Positions 16,878-24,745 of a stretch of DNA of 43,244 nt are shown here, piece after piece. Below the pieces are notes generated by a model. That model was not told where the DNA came from. It saw only the letters and a list, made by a program, of their open reading frames with translations, and searched no databases. The translations under genes and the position numbers were made by a program. This stretch comes from Calothrix sp. CSU_2_0 (GTDB taxonomy: Bacteria; Cyanobacteriota; Cyanobacteriia; Cyanobacteriales; Nostocaceae): contig JAAUPE010000052.1 of NCBI GenBank assembly GCA_012034595.1, positions 1-43,244 of the forward strand. Reading direction: 5' to 3'. How positions within the stretch are numbered: the stretch's first letter is position 1; each line of letters opens with the position of its first letter.

Positions 16878-18440
16878 TTAATTAACCTCTGACGGTGGTT
16901 CTACTGGTAAGACAATGGTAAAAGTAGAGCCTGTTCCCAATTCACTTTTGAGGTAAATTTGACCGTGGTGTGCCTCAATAATTACTTTGGCAATTGATAA
17001 ACCCAATCCAGCACCTTCAGAACGACGACGAATGGAGGTAGTACGGGCAAACCGTTCAAAAATTCGCTTTTGCTCGCTGGTGGCAATGCCTTCTCCAGTA
17101 TCGCTAACCCAAAATCGAACTTTCCCTGTGGAAATACTCGAACCAATGGTAATAGTATCACTCTCACTAGTGTACTGTGTAGCATTTTGTGCCAAATTTA
17201 TAACTGTCTGAGTCACCCTTTGACGATCGATAATCACATTACCTTTACCAAACCCTGCTAATTTCCATTTTCTAACAGCTAGTGCTTTAACCTTGGTAAA
17301 TAATTCTTCTGTAAATGCGGTAAGGTTGACTGTCTCAAATAATAAAAAATCTGGACGTTCTGATTTAGCCAACAATAGCAAATCATCGACAAACCGATTC
17401 ATGCGATCAAGTTCATCCATCACCACAGCGATGGTTTCCTGTTGTTCCTCCGGATCATCCCCCATTAATTCCAAATGTCCGCGAATAATTGTAATCGGTG
17501 TTCGGAGTTCATGTCCTGCGTCATTAACAAAGTTACGCTGAGTGGCAAAGGATGCCTCCAATCTATCCATCATCGCGTTGAAAGTTTGGGCAAGTTCAGC
17601 GATTTCCCCAGTTTGTTCTCCCACGGGAATACGTTGAGTTAAATCTGATTCACTAATTGATTGCGTCGTCTGCGTTAATTTGCGTAATGGAGCTAATACT
17701 CTACCAGCAACTAACCAAGCAAACAATAAAGCAATGACGAGAGCAATAAATTTAACTTCAATAACTACTTGTAAAGCTTCCAGAGCTTCAGCACGTTCCC
17801 CTGCGGTGGTGTGAGCAACCACAAACACCCCAGTAACGTCCTTGTTAATTTGTATTGGTTGGGCAATATAAAGAATGCTACCAATTTTTGGGTCTTGGAC
17901 TTCGATTTCTGCCTGCGATCGCTTTCTCAGCTTCTGCCAATCTTTCATTAAAGCAGAATTGCGATCGATAATCTCAGGTAATGCTCGTGGACTCGATTTG
18001 TAAAATTCACCATCGATGACTGCAACAAAAAAAACATCATCTTCTGGTAATTCTTCCGCGAAGTGAGTATCAAATACTTCCCTTAATTCTTCGCGATTTT
18101 TGGGTGCTTCCCAAACTATCTTATCATCTCTTAACCTGCGTAATTTTTCGATATCTTGCTCATCCTCAGCCTGAAAACCTTTGTCGATCACTTGCTGAAA
18201 ATCGTCGATTTCATCCAATAAATCAGTCTGCACTCGTTCTTCCACTTGTGCATACAAACGCTGACGAATGGTGGGAATGGCGATCGCGATAAAAAAAGCC
18301 ATCACGAGCAAATACCACAGAAAAATTCTGGTGCGAGCTTCACCAAAGAATTTGAATAAATGGTGAAATCGCTTAATTGTTGCTTCCTTGAGCTTTGCCT
18401 CTTCTCGTGGGGTATAGCTTTCGATAACTGGGTTTTTCAT
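16878..18440 (-). CDS. Sensor histidine kinase, partner of the OmpR regulator
   Basis: A 520-residue membrane kinase. Two transmembrane helices at about 40-58 and 228-246 enclose a periplasmic sensor region of about 170 residues. A HAMP linker follows (250-300), then the H-box NDAGHELRTPIT with His310, and the ATPase with N-box NLAQNATQYT, G1 DTGEGI and G2 GAGLGLSIAK. All catalytic motifs are intact. It should autophosphorylate and pass phosphate to the regulator whose gene starts immediately after its stop. The divergent GTPase gene begins 121 bp upstream, so this gap must hold the promoters of both. The ligand of the sensor region is not evident. Confidence 0.92.
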   Translation of the reverse strand: MKNPVIESYTPREEAKLKEATIKRFHHLFKFFGEARTRIFLWYLLVMAFFIAIAIPTIRQRLYAQVEERVQTDLLDEIDDFQQVIDKGFQAEDEQDIEKLRRLRDDKIVWEAPKNREELREVFDTHFAEELPEDDVFFVAVIDGEFYKSSPRALPEIIDRNSALMKDWQKLRKRSQAEIEVQDPKIGSILYIAQPIQINKDVTGVFVVAHTTAGERAEALEALQVVIEVKFIALVIALLFAWLVAGRVLAPLRKLTQTTQSISESDLTQRIPVGEQTGEIAELAQTFNAMMDRLEASFATQRNFVNDAGHELRTPITIIRGHLELMGDDPEEQQETIAVVMDELDRMNRFVDDLLLLAKSERPDFLLFETVNLTAFTEELFTKVKALAVRKWKLAGFGKGNVIIDRQRVTQTVINLAQNATQYTSESDTITIGSSISTGKVRFWVSDTGEGIATSEQKRIFERFARTTSIRRRSEGAGLGLSIAKVIIEAHHGQIYLKSELGTGSTFTIVLPVEPPSEVN

Positions 18441-18561
18441 TTAAAACTCATGAGCTAGCCGTTGTGTGAATTCACTTATAATTTATCTATACTTAATTAT
18501 TAATGCAAATTAATCCAAAATTAATCCCTCTGGGAAAAAGTCAAGTTGGTTATTAATAGAT

Positions 18562-19881
18562 ATGAATAAAAAAACAGGGGATTCTCAACAATTTAACGAA
18601 GCAACTGATAACTCAAATAGTAAGTCGTTTGTGAAGAACTGGACAAACCCAATTGTAGATATCTGGAATAATACCACAGTCGGATTGACAAAACTTGTCC
18701 CTGTGGCAGAAATTGGGCAAAATCTATCTGGGTTGTTCAATATCAGCGAAGCTCAGATGGGAGAACTTTTAGAAAAAGCGCGATCGCAACTGCCGACAAC
18801 TGAAGCTTTATTAATTGGCAAACCCCAAGCGGGAAAAAGCTCGATTGTGAGGGGTTTAACGGGGGTTTCTGCGGAAATCATCGGACAGGGTTTTCGTCCC
18901 CATACCCAACATACCCAACGCTATGCTTATCCTGCCAGCGATTTACCTTTAATACTTTTTACCGATACTGTTGGTTTGGGTGATATTAATCAAGATACTC
19001 AAGCAGTGATTCAAGAGTTAATTGGCGATTTACAGCAACAAAGTCGTGGTGCAAGAGTGTTGATTTTGACTGTAAAAATTAATGACTTTGCCACCGAATC
19101 ATTACGGCAAATTATCCAACAAATCCGTCTCAAATATCCCGATATTCCCTGCTTGCTTGCTGTCACTTGTTTGCATGAAATTTACCCATATAATATTAAT
19201 AATCATCCCCATTATCCACCCAACTTTGAAGAAGTAAATCGAGCTTTTGCAGCAATCCAAGAAGCATTTAAAGGGTTATGCGATCGCGCCATTATGATCG
19301 ATTTTACCCTGGAAGAAGACGGTTATAACCCAGTATTTTACGGTTTAGAAGAACTGCGGGATAATTTAGCCGAATTACTTCCCGAAGCTGAAGCTGCGGC
19401 AATTAATCAATTACTGACATTAGACAAGGAAACCAGCGCACAAATTGGAAACTTGTACCGCGATGTGGCTCGACGCTATATCTATGCTTTTGCGATTATG
19501 GCTGGTACACTTGCAGCAGTTCCCCTTCCCCTCGCAACAATGCCAGTATTGACCGCACTGCAAGCATCGATGGTGAGTTTATTAGGGAAACTATACGGAC
19601 AAAACCTGACGCGATCGCAGGCAGGTGGTATAGTGAGTGCGATCGCAGGTGGTTTCCTTGCTCAAGCTGTAGGAAGGGAGTTAATCAAGTTTATTCCTGG
19701 TTTTGGTAGTGTTATTGCTGCTTCTTGGGCAACTACTTATACTTTGTCTTTGGGGGAAACTGCTTGTGTTTATTTTGGTGATTTGATGGGTGGTAAAAAA
19801 CCCGATCGACAACAGATACAAGCTGTAATGAAGCAATCTTTTCAAGATGCGAAAAAACGATTTAAACAGATAAAGAATTAA
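18562..19881 (+). CDS. Membrane-associated GTPase with DUF697-like tail
   Basis: A 439-residue protein with a Ras-like G domain: P-loop GKPQAGKSS at 86-94, and switch-II DTVG at 135-138. Where NKxD is expected there is VTCLHE (201-206), so base recognition is non-standard. The C-terminal 150 residues contain two hydrophobic hairpins (YIYAFAIMAGTLAAVPLPLA and the Gly/Ala-rich stretch SAIAGGFLAQAVGRELIKF), as in YcjF/DUF697 proteins, and should sit in a membrane. Function is unknown; relatives are linked to membrane stress or transport control. It stands alone, divergent from the kinase gene. Confidence 0.78.
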   Translation: MNKKTGDSQQFNEATDNSNSKSFVKNWTNPIVDIWNNTTVGLTKLVPVAEIGQNLSGLFNISEAQMGELLEKARSQLPTTEALLIGKPQAGKSSIVRGLTGVSAEIIGQGFRPHTQHTQRYAYPASDLPLILFTDTVGLGDINQDTQAVIQELIGDLQQQSRGARVLILTVKINDFATESLRQIIQQIRLKYPDIPCLLAVTCLHEIYPYNINNHPHYPPNFEEVNRAFAAIQEAFKGLCDRAIMIDFTLEEDGYNPVFYGLEELRDNLAELLPEAEAAAINQLLTLDKETSAQIGNLYRDVARRYIYAFAIMAGTLAAVPLPLATMPVLTALQASMVSLLGKLYGQNLTRSQAGGIVSAIAGGFLAQAVGRELIKFIPGFGSVIAASWATTYTLSLGETACVYFGDLMGGKKPDRQQIQAVMKQSFQDAKKRFKQIKN

Positions 19882-19918
19882 TGCAGTCAATACATGTAAT
19901 TTTCAATTTTTTGGTTCT

Positions 19919-20158
19919 GTAGGGGCAAACGGTTGTTTGCCCTAATTTTATTTATTTGTTAGAATTTTATTCTATTTATTTGTTATAATTCAATTATTTT
20001 TTTGTCTTGATTTAATTCTATTAATCAAACTTTTCATTTGCATGTAATAAAAGTCAGGGCAAACAGCCGTTTGCCCCTACAATATATACGAATTGTCCAT
20101 TTACATTAAAATGCAATATGTTAAATAAAAGTCAGGGCAAACAACCGTTTGCCCCTAC
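19919..20158. repeat. Three copies of a GGGCAAAC...GTTTGCCC palindrome
   Basis: Copies at 19919-19943, 20055-20080 and 20133-20158 share arms AGGGCAAAC and GTTTGCCC around a short variable centre. Copies 2 and 3 also share their left flank (ATAAAAGTCAGGGCAAACA) and right flank (CCCCTACAAT), so they were copied together, about 78 bp apart. They fill the 318-bp space between the convergent GTPase and SLH genes and could act as bidirectional terminators. Confidence 0.75.
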
Positions 20159-20199
20159 AATTATTCAAATACAACATGTTCAATAATTATATTGCCATT

Positions 20200-21096
20200 T
20201 TAATTCGTACTAGAATTAATATCAACAATATATTTTGAAGCTTGAACATTACTAGGAAGTGGCTGTAATCTTCCTTGGCTTACCAAAGCTTGATGAACAA
20301 ATGCTGTCACATCTGCGCGAGTTGCAGGTTGATTTGGATTGAGAACCCGTGGATTTGGATGATTAACTACTACATTTGCTTGAGTTGCTTTTCTAAGTCC
20401 ATCAACTGCATTTTTGGGAATGTTATTTGCATCTGTATAGTAATTATTCAAATTTAGAGATTGAGGTGTTGCACTTGTCGTTGCTTGATTCGTGGTTCCA
20501 GTTGTAGCAACTACTGGTCTTTGAGCAATTATAGGTTGCATTAAACTACCAATAAACATTGGTATAAATAAACGTGGTCTTTTTCGCTGACGATTTGTTT
20601 GATTGGTTGCTGTTTGATTTGTAGATGTAGCCTGAGCTTTTGTTGGGACATCAACAGCTTGCATTAAAGAAGTTAAAACATCGACTCTACTAACAGATTG
20701 ATTTGGACGAAATAGACCTTGGGAAGTACCAGACATAAAGCCCATTTCATAAGCTTGTTTAATTGCTTCTTCTGCCCAGTAATTATCAGGAACATCTTTA
20801 TAAACACTGCCACTTGTGATTTGTCGCGTTCTCTCTTTTTCAAAAGCTTTACGAATAATTGCTGCTAATTCATCACGTTGTATTTCCTGATTTGGTCGAA
20901 ATGTTCCATCAGGATACCCACTGATAATATTCCTTTCCGTCAATGTTTGAATAAAGGGATTTGCCCAATGATTTTGGGTGTCGGGGAATGCTGCCAATGC
21001 GGAAGTAGAAATTACTCCTTGCGCGAATATTCCCGTTACCAACCCTATAGTTATCAAACTTGTATTCACAGATGTTTGGCAAAGGAATTTAGACAT
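20200..21096 (-). CDS. SLH-domain surface protein
   Basis: A 298-residue exported protein. A signal peptide (to about residue 35, ending SALA) is followed by two adjacent SLH domains, AFPDTQNHWANPFIQTL with YPDGTFRPNQ and VYKDVPDNYWAEEAIKQA with LFRPNQSVSRVD. A Thr/Gln/Asn-rich linker (about 150-230) contains a hydrophobic patch, LFIPMFIGSLMQPII. A third, worn SLH-like unit lies at the end (NPNQPATRADVTAFVHQAL). SLH domains bind pyruvylated or similar cell-wall glycans, so this protein should tie to the peptidoglycan or outer envelope. The start is supported by GGAGG nine bases before the ATG. Confidence 0.85.
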   Translation of the reverse strand: MSKFLCQTSVNTSLITIGLVTGIFAQGVISTSALAAFPDTQNHWANPFIQTLTERNIISGYPDGTFRPNQEIQRDELAAIIRKAFEKERTRQITSGSVYKDVPDNYWAEEAIKQAYEMGFMSGTSQGLFRPNQSVSRVDVLTSLMQAVDVPTKAQATSTNQTATNQTNRQRKRPRLFIPMFIGSLMQPIIAQRPVVATTGTTNQATTSATPQSLNLNNYYTDANNIPKNAVDGLRKATQANVVVNHPNPRVLNPNQPATRADVTAFVHQALVSQGRLQPLPSNVQASKYIVDINSSTN

Positions 21097-21242
21097 TATC
21101 CTTTCCTCCGAAAATCCTTTATTTAGTACTTTTACACTAACTCTGATATTGCCTAAATTTATCTTTCCCAGGAATGATATTTTCTTAATTTCCTGGTATA
21201 TTAATTTCCAGGCGATTTGCTTTTAACTTACCTCAGTAAGTG

Positions 21243-22913
21243 ATGTTAGAAAGTTTAATTTTGATATTGCTGTTAGGGTTTTTCTGCGGACAAATAGCCC
21301 GTCGGTTGAAAATCCCGGCTCTTGTTGGGATGATTTTAGTTGGTATTTTATTGCGATCGCCTGCCATTAATCTGATTACCTCTGATGTGCTTGCTGCCTC
21401 TGGAGCTTTACGCACAATCGCTGTGATGGCGATTTTGATGAAAGCGGGTTTGGGGTTAGACAAAAAGAAGTTAGCACAGCAGGGAACTGTAGCACTACGA
21501 TTAGGGTTTTTGCCTGCTACTTGTGAAGCTCTAGTTATTGCTGTAGCTGCTATTTGGATATTCAAGTTCGATTTTACTACAGGGCTGTTGTTGGGTTGTA
21601 TTATTGGGGCAGAGTCACCCGCAGTCATTGTACCGGGAATGTTGCGACTCAAAAGCCTTGGCTGGGGTGTAACTAAGGGTATTCCCGATGCAATCCTCAC
21701 GGGAAGTGCTTTGTCAGATGTGTTACTGTTACTACTGTTTAGTTTGCTACTGCAATTTTTATCCCAGGGGGGAAATACCTTAATAAAACTACCTTTTGGT
21801 TTTACCCTGAGTACGGTACAACTTTTGCCGATTCAAATTATTTCTCAAATTGTTTTCGGGGTATTAATCGGTTTGCTGACAGCACGGATTTTAGTTTTGC
21901 TGTTGACAAAGCAAAATTGGACTCAAAACGCGGTACAAGACACAATAGTTGCCGCTAATTTGGCTTTATTACAAGTAGTAATGGCAGAAAAATTACCGTA
22001 CTTTTCCGGTTATCTGGCAGTTATGGCAACAGGCTTTTTTTTAATTGAATTCGATGCTCCTCTAGCACGCAGATTGCGCTCTGGTTTTGACAGCTTATGG
22101 GTTGTAGCAGAAATTATTTTGTTTGTGCTGCTGGGGGCAAGTATTCAACTGCAAATTTTAGAAAAAACCCTGGTTCCAGGATTAATCATTTTAGCGATTG
22201 GGACGCTGATTGGAAGAGCGATAGGTTGGTATTTGTCCACATTAGGAAGTAATTGGAACTGGCGAGAAAAGTTCTTTTTATTACCAGCTAACTCAGCAAA
22301 AGCCACAGTGCAAGCAGCAATTGGAGCGATTCCCCTCGCACAAGGAATTTCCGGTGGAGAAACTATTTTAGCGATCGCGGTATTATCTATTTTAGTGACA
22401 GCACCTTTAGGAGCTTGGGCAATTCCCACCTTTGCACCAAAATTGTTAGCAAAGGGTGAAATCGATCCGACAAAAGTTGCGATTGCACGTCCAAATCTGG
22501 TGTTAGCTGCGGTTGATACCTCTGCATTATCAACGCAGGTATTAACTAAAGCTGCTGAACTTGCCCGTCGCAGTGATGGCAGTGCGATCGTATTGTATGT
22601 CATTTGTACTGCCGATCCTCAAGCTGTGGAACTGCTGGAAGCACAATCTCGGCGAATTTTAGCAGATATCCGTCATCAATTTATTACGGTTACAGGTTCA
22701 ATTCCAGAGTCAATTATTAATGTTGCTCAAGATTATCAAGTTGGGGATATTGTGATGGGAAAACGCGGACATAAACCTTGGAATCAAGTTTTAATTGGTT
22801 CTGTTTCTCAAGCAGTACTCGAATCCAGTTCTATTCCTGTCACCATAGTTGAAGATAATTTAACTGGTTCGCGTAATTCCCCTTCCTCAACTCTTAGTAG
22901 GGAGGGGATGTAA
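21243..22913 (+). CDS. Cation/proton antiporter fused to a UspA domain
   Basis: A roughly 556-residue protein. Residues 1-400 contain about a dozen hydrophobic helices in the CPA antiporter pattern, with GIIGAESPAVIVPGM-type and LTGSALSDVLLL segments, where the Asp probably binds the ion. Residues 415-540 form a universal-stress domain with the ATP-binding signature GKRGHKPWNQVLIGS and the end SSIPVTIVED. Antiporters with a cytosolic Usp domain are common in cyanobacteria; the domain probably senses nucleotides and tunes Na+/H+ or K+/H+ exchange. A GTG directly precedes the ATG; I take the ATG at 21243. Ion selectivity cannot be read from the sequence. Confidence 0.87.
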   Translation: MLESLILILLLGFFCGQIARRLKIPALVGMILVGILLRSPAINLITSDVLAASGALRTIAVMAILMKAGLGLDKKKLAQQGTVALRLGFLPATCEALVIAVAAIWIFKFDFTTGLLLGCIIGAESPAVIVPGMLRLKSLGWGVTKGIPDAILTGSALSDVLLLLLFSLLLQFLSQGGNTLIKLPFGFTLSTVQLLPIQIISQIVFGVLIGLLTARILVLLLTKQNWTQNAVQDTIVAANLALLQVVMAEKLPYFSGYLAVMATGFFLIEFDAPLARRLRSGFDSLWVVAEIILFVLLGASIQLQILEKTLVPGLIILAIGTLIGRAIGWYLSTLGSNWNWREKFFLLPANSAKATVQAAIGAIPLAQGISGGETILAIAVLSILVTAPLGAWAIPTFAPKLLAKGEIDPTKVAIARPNLVLAAVDTSALSTQVLTKAAELARRSDGSAIVLYVICTADPQAVELLEAQSRRILADIRHQFITVTGSIPESIINVAQDYQVGDIVMGKRGHKPWNQVLIGSVSQAVLESSSIPVTIVEDNLTGSRNSPSSTLSREGM

Positions 22914-23007
22914 GCGAGTAAAAATCGAAACGTTCTGATAATAAAATTTCTACCACAGGTGGAAACAGATTATCTGAACAGTTGAGATTTTTACAAAAAT
23001 ATTATAT

Positions 23008-23214
23008 TTATTCCAAACTATCAACATAACTTTCAACTAATTCACGTATCCAACCACCATAAGACTGTTCTGGTGGTTTTATTTTGTCTATCTTTTCCGC
23101 TATTTCTAAAGACAATATCACTGTAGCTCTAATTTTGTTCTCTTGATATTTAGCTGTATAGGCTCTAGTCTTATCAGCATTTTGTTGTTGCCATTCTCTG
23201 TGCTTTTTATTCAT
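23008..23214 (-). CDS. Small basic DNA-binding-like protein (RHH-type candidate), divergent from tnpB
   Basis: A 68-residue protein with a charged N-terminal helix (MNKKHREWQQQNADKTRAYTAKYQE) and a segment KIRATVILSLEIAEKIDKI, a beta-strand followed by a helix as in ribbon-helix-helix repressors. It ends GGWIRELVESYVDSLE. It is transcribed away from tnpB, and an 18-bp palindrome lies in the 75-bp space between their starts. That layout fits an autoregulator that also controls tnpB. The fold is inferred from pattern, not proven. It could instead be an antitoxin-like gene without a visible toxin. Confidence 0.6.
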   Translation of the reverse strand: MNKKHREWQQQNADKTRAYTAKYQENKIRATVILSLEIAEKIDKIKPPEQSYGGWIRELVESYVDSLE

Positions 23215-23226
23215 TTATTTATTGAC

Positions 23227-23244
23227 AATCTAAACGTTTAGATT
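23227..23244. promoter_or_regulatory. 18-bp perfect palindrome between divergent small gene and tnpB
   Basis: AATCTAAACGTTTAGATT is its own inverse. It lies 12 bp before the start of the small RHH-like gene and 45 bp before the tnpB start. The position and dyad symmetry suggest an operator bound by a dimeric regulator, most simply the adjacent small protein. It could instead belong to the left end of the TnpB element. Confidence 0.5.
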
Positions 23245-23273
23245 ATAAACTAACAATAGTTCAAAGAAATAAC

Positions 23274-23284
23274 AAGGAGGTGAT
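23274..23284 (+). promoter_or_regulatory. Near-ideal Shine-Dalgarno site of tnpB
   Basis: AAGGAGGTGAT matches the full anti-Shine-Dalgarno of 16S rRNA and ends five bases before ATG 23290. Most genes in the window have weak sites, so this is unusually strong. It fixes the start in front of the GC-rich insert. Confidence 0.8.
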
Positions 23285-23289
23285 TACTG

Positions 23290-24732
23290 ATGGCGTTACG
23301 TAGCGCAAACTTGGCGGTGTCGGCTTCCGTCCCCGCAGTCCCCACCCCTGCAGGGAAGCAAGCTACAACGGGGGGAACCCCCGCACGGGGCTGCTCTTCG
23401 CCAAAGTTTGTAAGAAGAGCGACTTTCAAGCTATATCCAACAAAGAAAGTGAATGCAGAATTGCATTATCACCGGAAGCTGCATAAAGACTTATATAACG
23501 CCGCAGTATCTAATAGAATTACTTCTTACAAAAAGTTTGGTAAGTCAGTATCTTACTTTGAACAGCAGAATTGCTTACCTGATTTCAAAGAAGTTTGGTA
23601 TGAATATAAAGTTTGTAACTCTCAAACATTACAAGCAACTTTGAAACGTGTTGATTATGCTTTTCAACGCTTTTTCAAAGGACTTGGTAAATACCCTAAA
23701 TTCAAATCAATTAGACATTATTCAGGTTGGTCTTACCCGTCATTTACTGGTTGGAAAGTTCATAGCACTGGTGATAATGGTTATTTAGAACTAGCAAAAA
23801 TCGGTCAAATTCAAATGCGTGGTAAGGCTAGACTTTGGGGACATCCTAAAGCTTTAGATATCGTTCATCGCAATGGCGAATGGTATGCTTCCATAATTTT
23901 AGAAATTGACGATGTGGTGCTTAAAAATAGTCGTCCGTCCGAAGGTAAAACAGTCGCTCTTGATTTAGGTTGTAATGACGCGATTGCTTGGTCTAATGGA
24001 GAAGAAAACGGTTTAGTTCCGGCTCCTCGGTTTTTGAGACAAGCTGAAAATAAAATTAAACATCTGAGTAAGGGTAAGCGTCGTAAACGTTCCCCTAATT
24101 TCAAAAAGAAAGTAAAAGCCTCTAGAAGGTGGAAAAAATCTCAAAAGTTAGTTAGTAAGTTAAATCGTAAAGTTGCTAATCAACGACAGAATTTTGTTCA
24201 CCAGGAAACTACACGGATAATTAGCTGTAATAGCACGGTAGTAACTGAAAAACTAGAAGTCAAAAACATGAGTGCCAAAGCAAAGAAGGGCAAACGTAAA
24301 AAACAAAAAGCTGGGTTGAATAAATCGATTCTTGATGTTGGAATGGGTATGATAAAAGACGCTCTCAAGGCGAAATTATCAGATATTGGTGGGTTGTTTG
24401 TTGAGGTTCCTACTCGTAAAGTCAAGCCATCACAAACTTGTCCTAAATGCGGGCATCAAGAAAAGAAGAGTTTAGCCCAAAGAACACACGTTTGTAACAA
24501 CTGCGGATATATTCAACAGCGTGATATCGCATCCGCAGAAGTGATGTTGCTTTGGCACTCAAATAGCCTACAGGGGTTAGGAACTAGCCTCTTAGACGTA
24601 GATGATTCTAGCTCTACTTCAAACACCCGTAAACGAAAGTCTACGGGAAGTATGACGCAACTAGGTCGTGTGAAACGTCAAAAATCTACCCTTACTGGAC
24701 TGGATGTAGAAACCAGTCCTTCAACGAAGTAA
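23290..24732 (+). CDS. tnpB: TnpB, RNA-guided nuclease of an IS200/IS605-type element
   Basis: A 480-residue TnpB. The usual N-terminus begins only at about residue 41 (VRRATFKLYPTKKVNAELHYH); the first 40 residues are coded by a GC-rich palindromic insert. The RuvC triad appears intact: Asp225 in ALDLGCND, Glu320 in VVTEKLEVKNM and Asp412 in QQRDIASAEVML. A zinc finger is formed by Cys384/387 (CPKCGHQ) and Cys402/405 (CNNCGY). No tnpA transposase or resolvase is present, so this is a solo element. TnpB proteins are guided by an RNA made from the 3' end of their own gene and cut DNA next to a short target motif. A divergent small gene sits upstream. Confidence 0.93.
   Translation: MALRSANLAVSASVPAVPTPAGKQATTGGTPARGCSSPKFVRRATFKLYPTKKVNAELHYHRKLHKDLYNAAVSNRITSYKKFGKSVSYFEQQNCLPDFKEVWYEYKVCNSQTLQATLKRVDYAFQRFFKGLGKYPKFKSIRHYSGWSYPSFTGWKVHSTGDNGYLELAKIGQIQMRGKARLWGHPKALDIVHRNGEWYASIILEIDDVVLKNSRPSEGKTVALDLGCNDAIAWSNGEENGLVPAPRFLRQAENKIKHLSKGKRRKRSPNFKKKVKASRRWKKSQKLVSKLNRKVANQRQNFVHQETTRIISCNSTVVTEKLEVKNMSAKAKKGKRKKQKAGLNKSILDVGMGMIKDALKAKLSDIGGLFVEVPTRKVKPSQTCPKCGHQEKKSLAQRTHVCNNCGYIQQRDIASAEVMLLWHSNSLQGLGTSLLDVDDSSSTSNTRKRKSTGSMTQLGRVKRQKSTLTGLDVETSPSTK
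23306..23410. repeat. GC-rich palindromic repeat inserted in the start of tnpB
   Basis: CAAACTTGGCG at 23306-23316 is inverted, with one bulged base, as CGCCAAAGTTTG at 23399-23410. The interior has further GC-rich arms (GTCCCCGCAG..., GGGGGGAACCCCCGC). The composition differs sharply from the AT-rich gene body. It is read in frame and gives the low-complexity leader MALRSANLAVSASVPAVPTP. Similar words (GAAGCAAGCTA) occur near 12838. Confidence 0.75.
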
Positions 24733-24745
24733 GGGCTGGTAGTTC
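24687..24745 (+). ncRNA. Putative right-end hairpin and 3' part of a TnpB guide RNA
   Basis: GGACTGG (24697-24703) and CCAGTCC (24713-24719) form a stem inside the last codons of tnpB. Outer words CTACCCTTAC (24687-24696) and GTAAGGG...GGTAG (from 24729) can extend the pairing around the stop codon. In known IS200/IS605 elements the omega RNA overlaps the tnpB 3' end and its guide begins right after the element's right end, so the RNA may end in this region. The boundaries and the guide are inferred. Confidence 0.4.
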
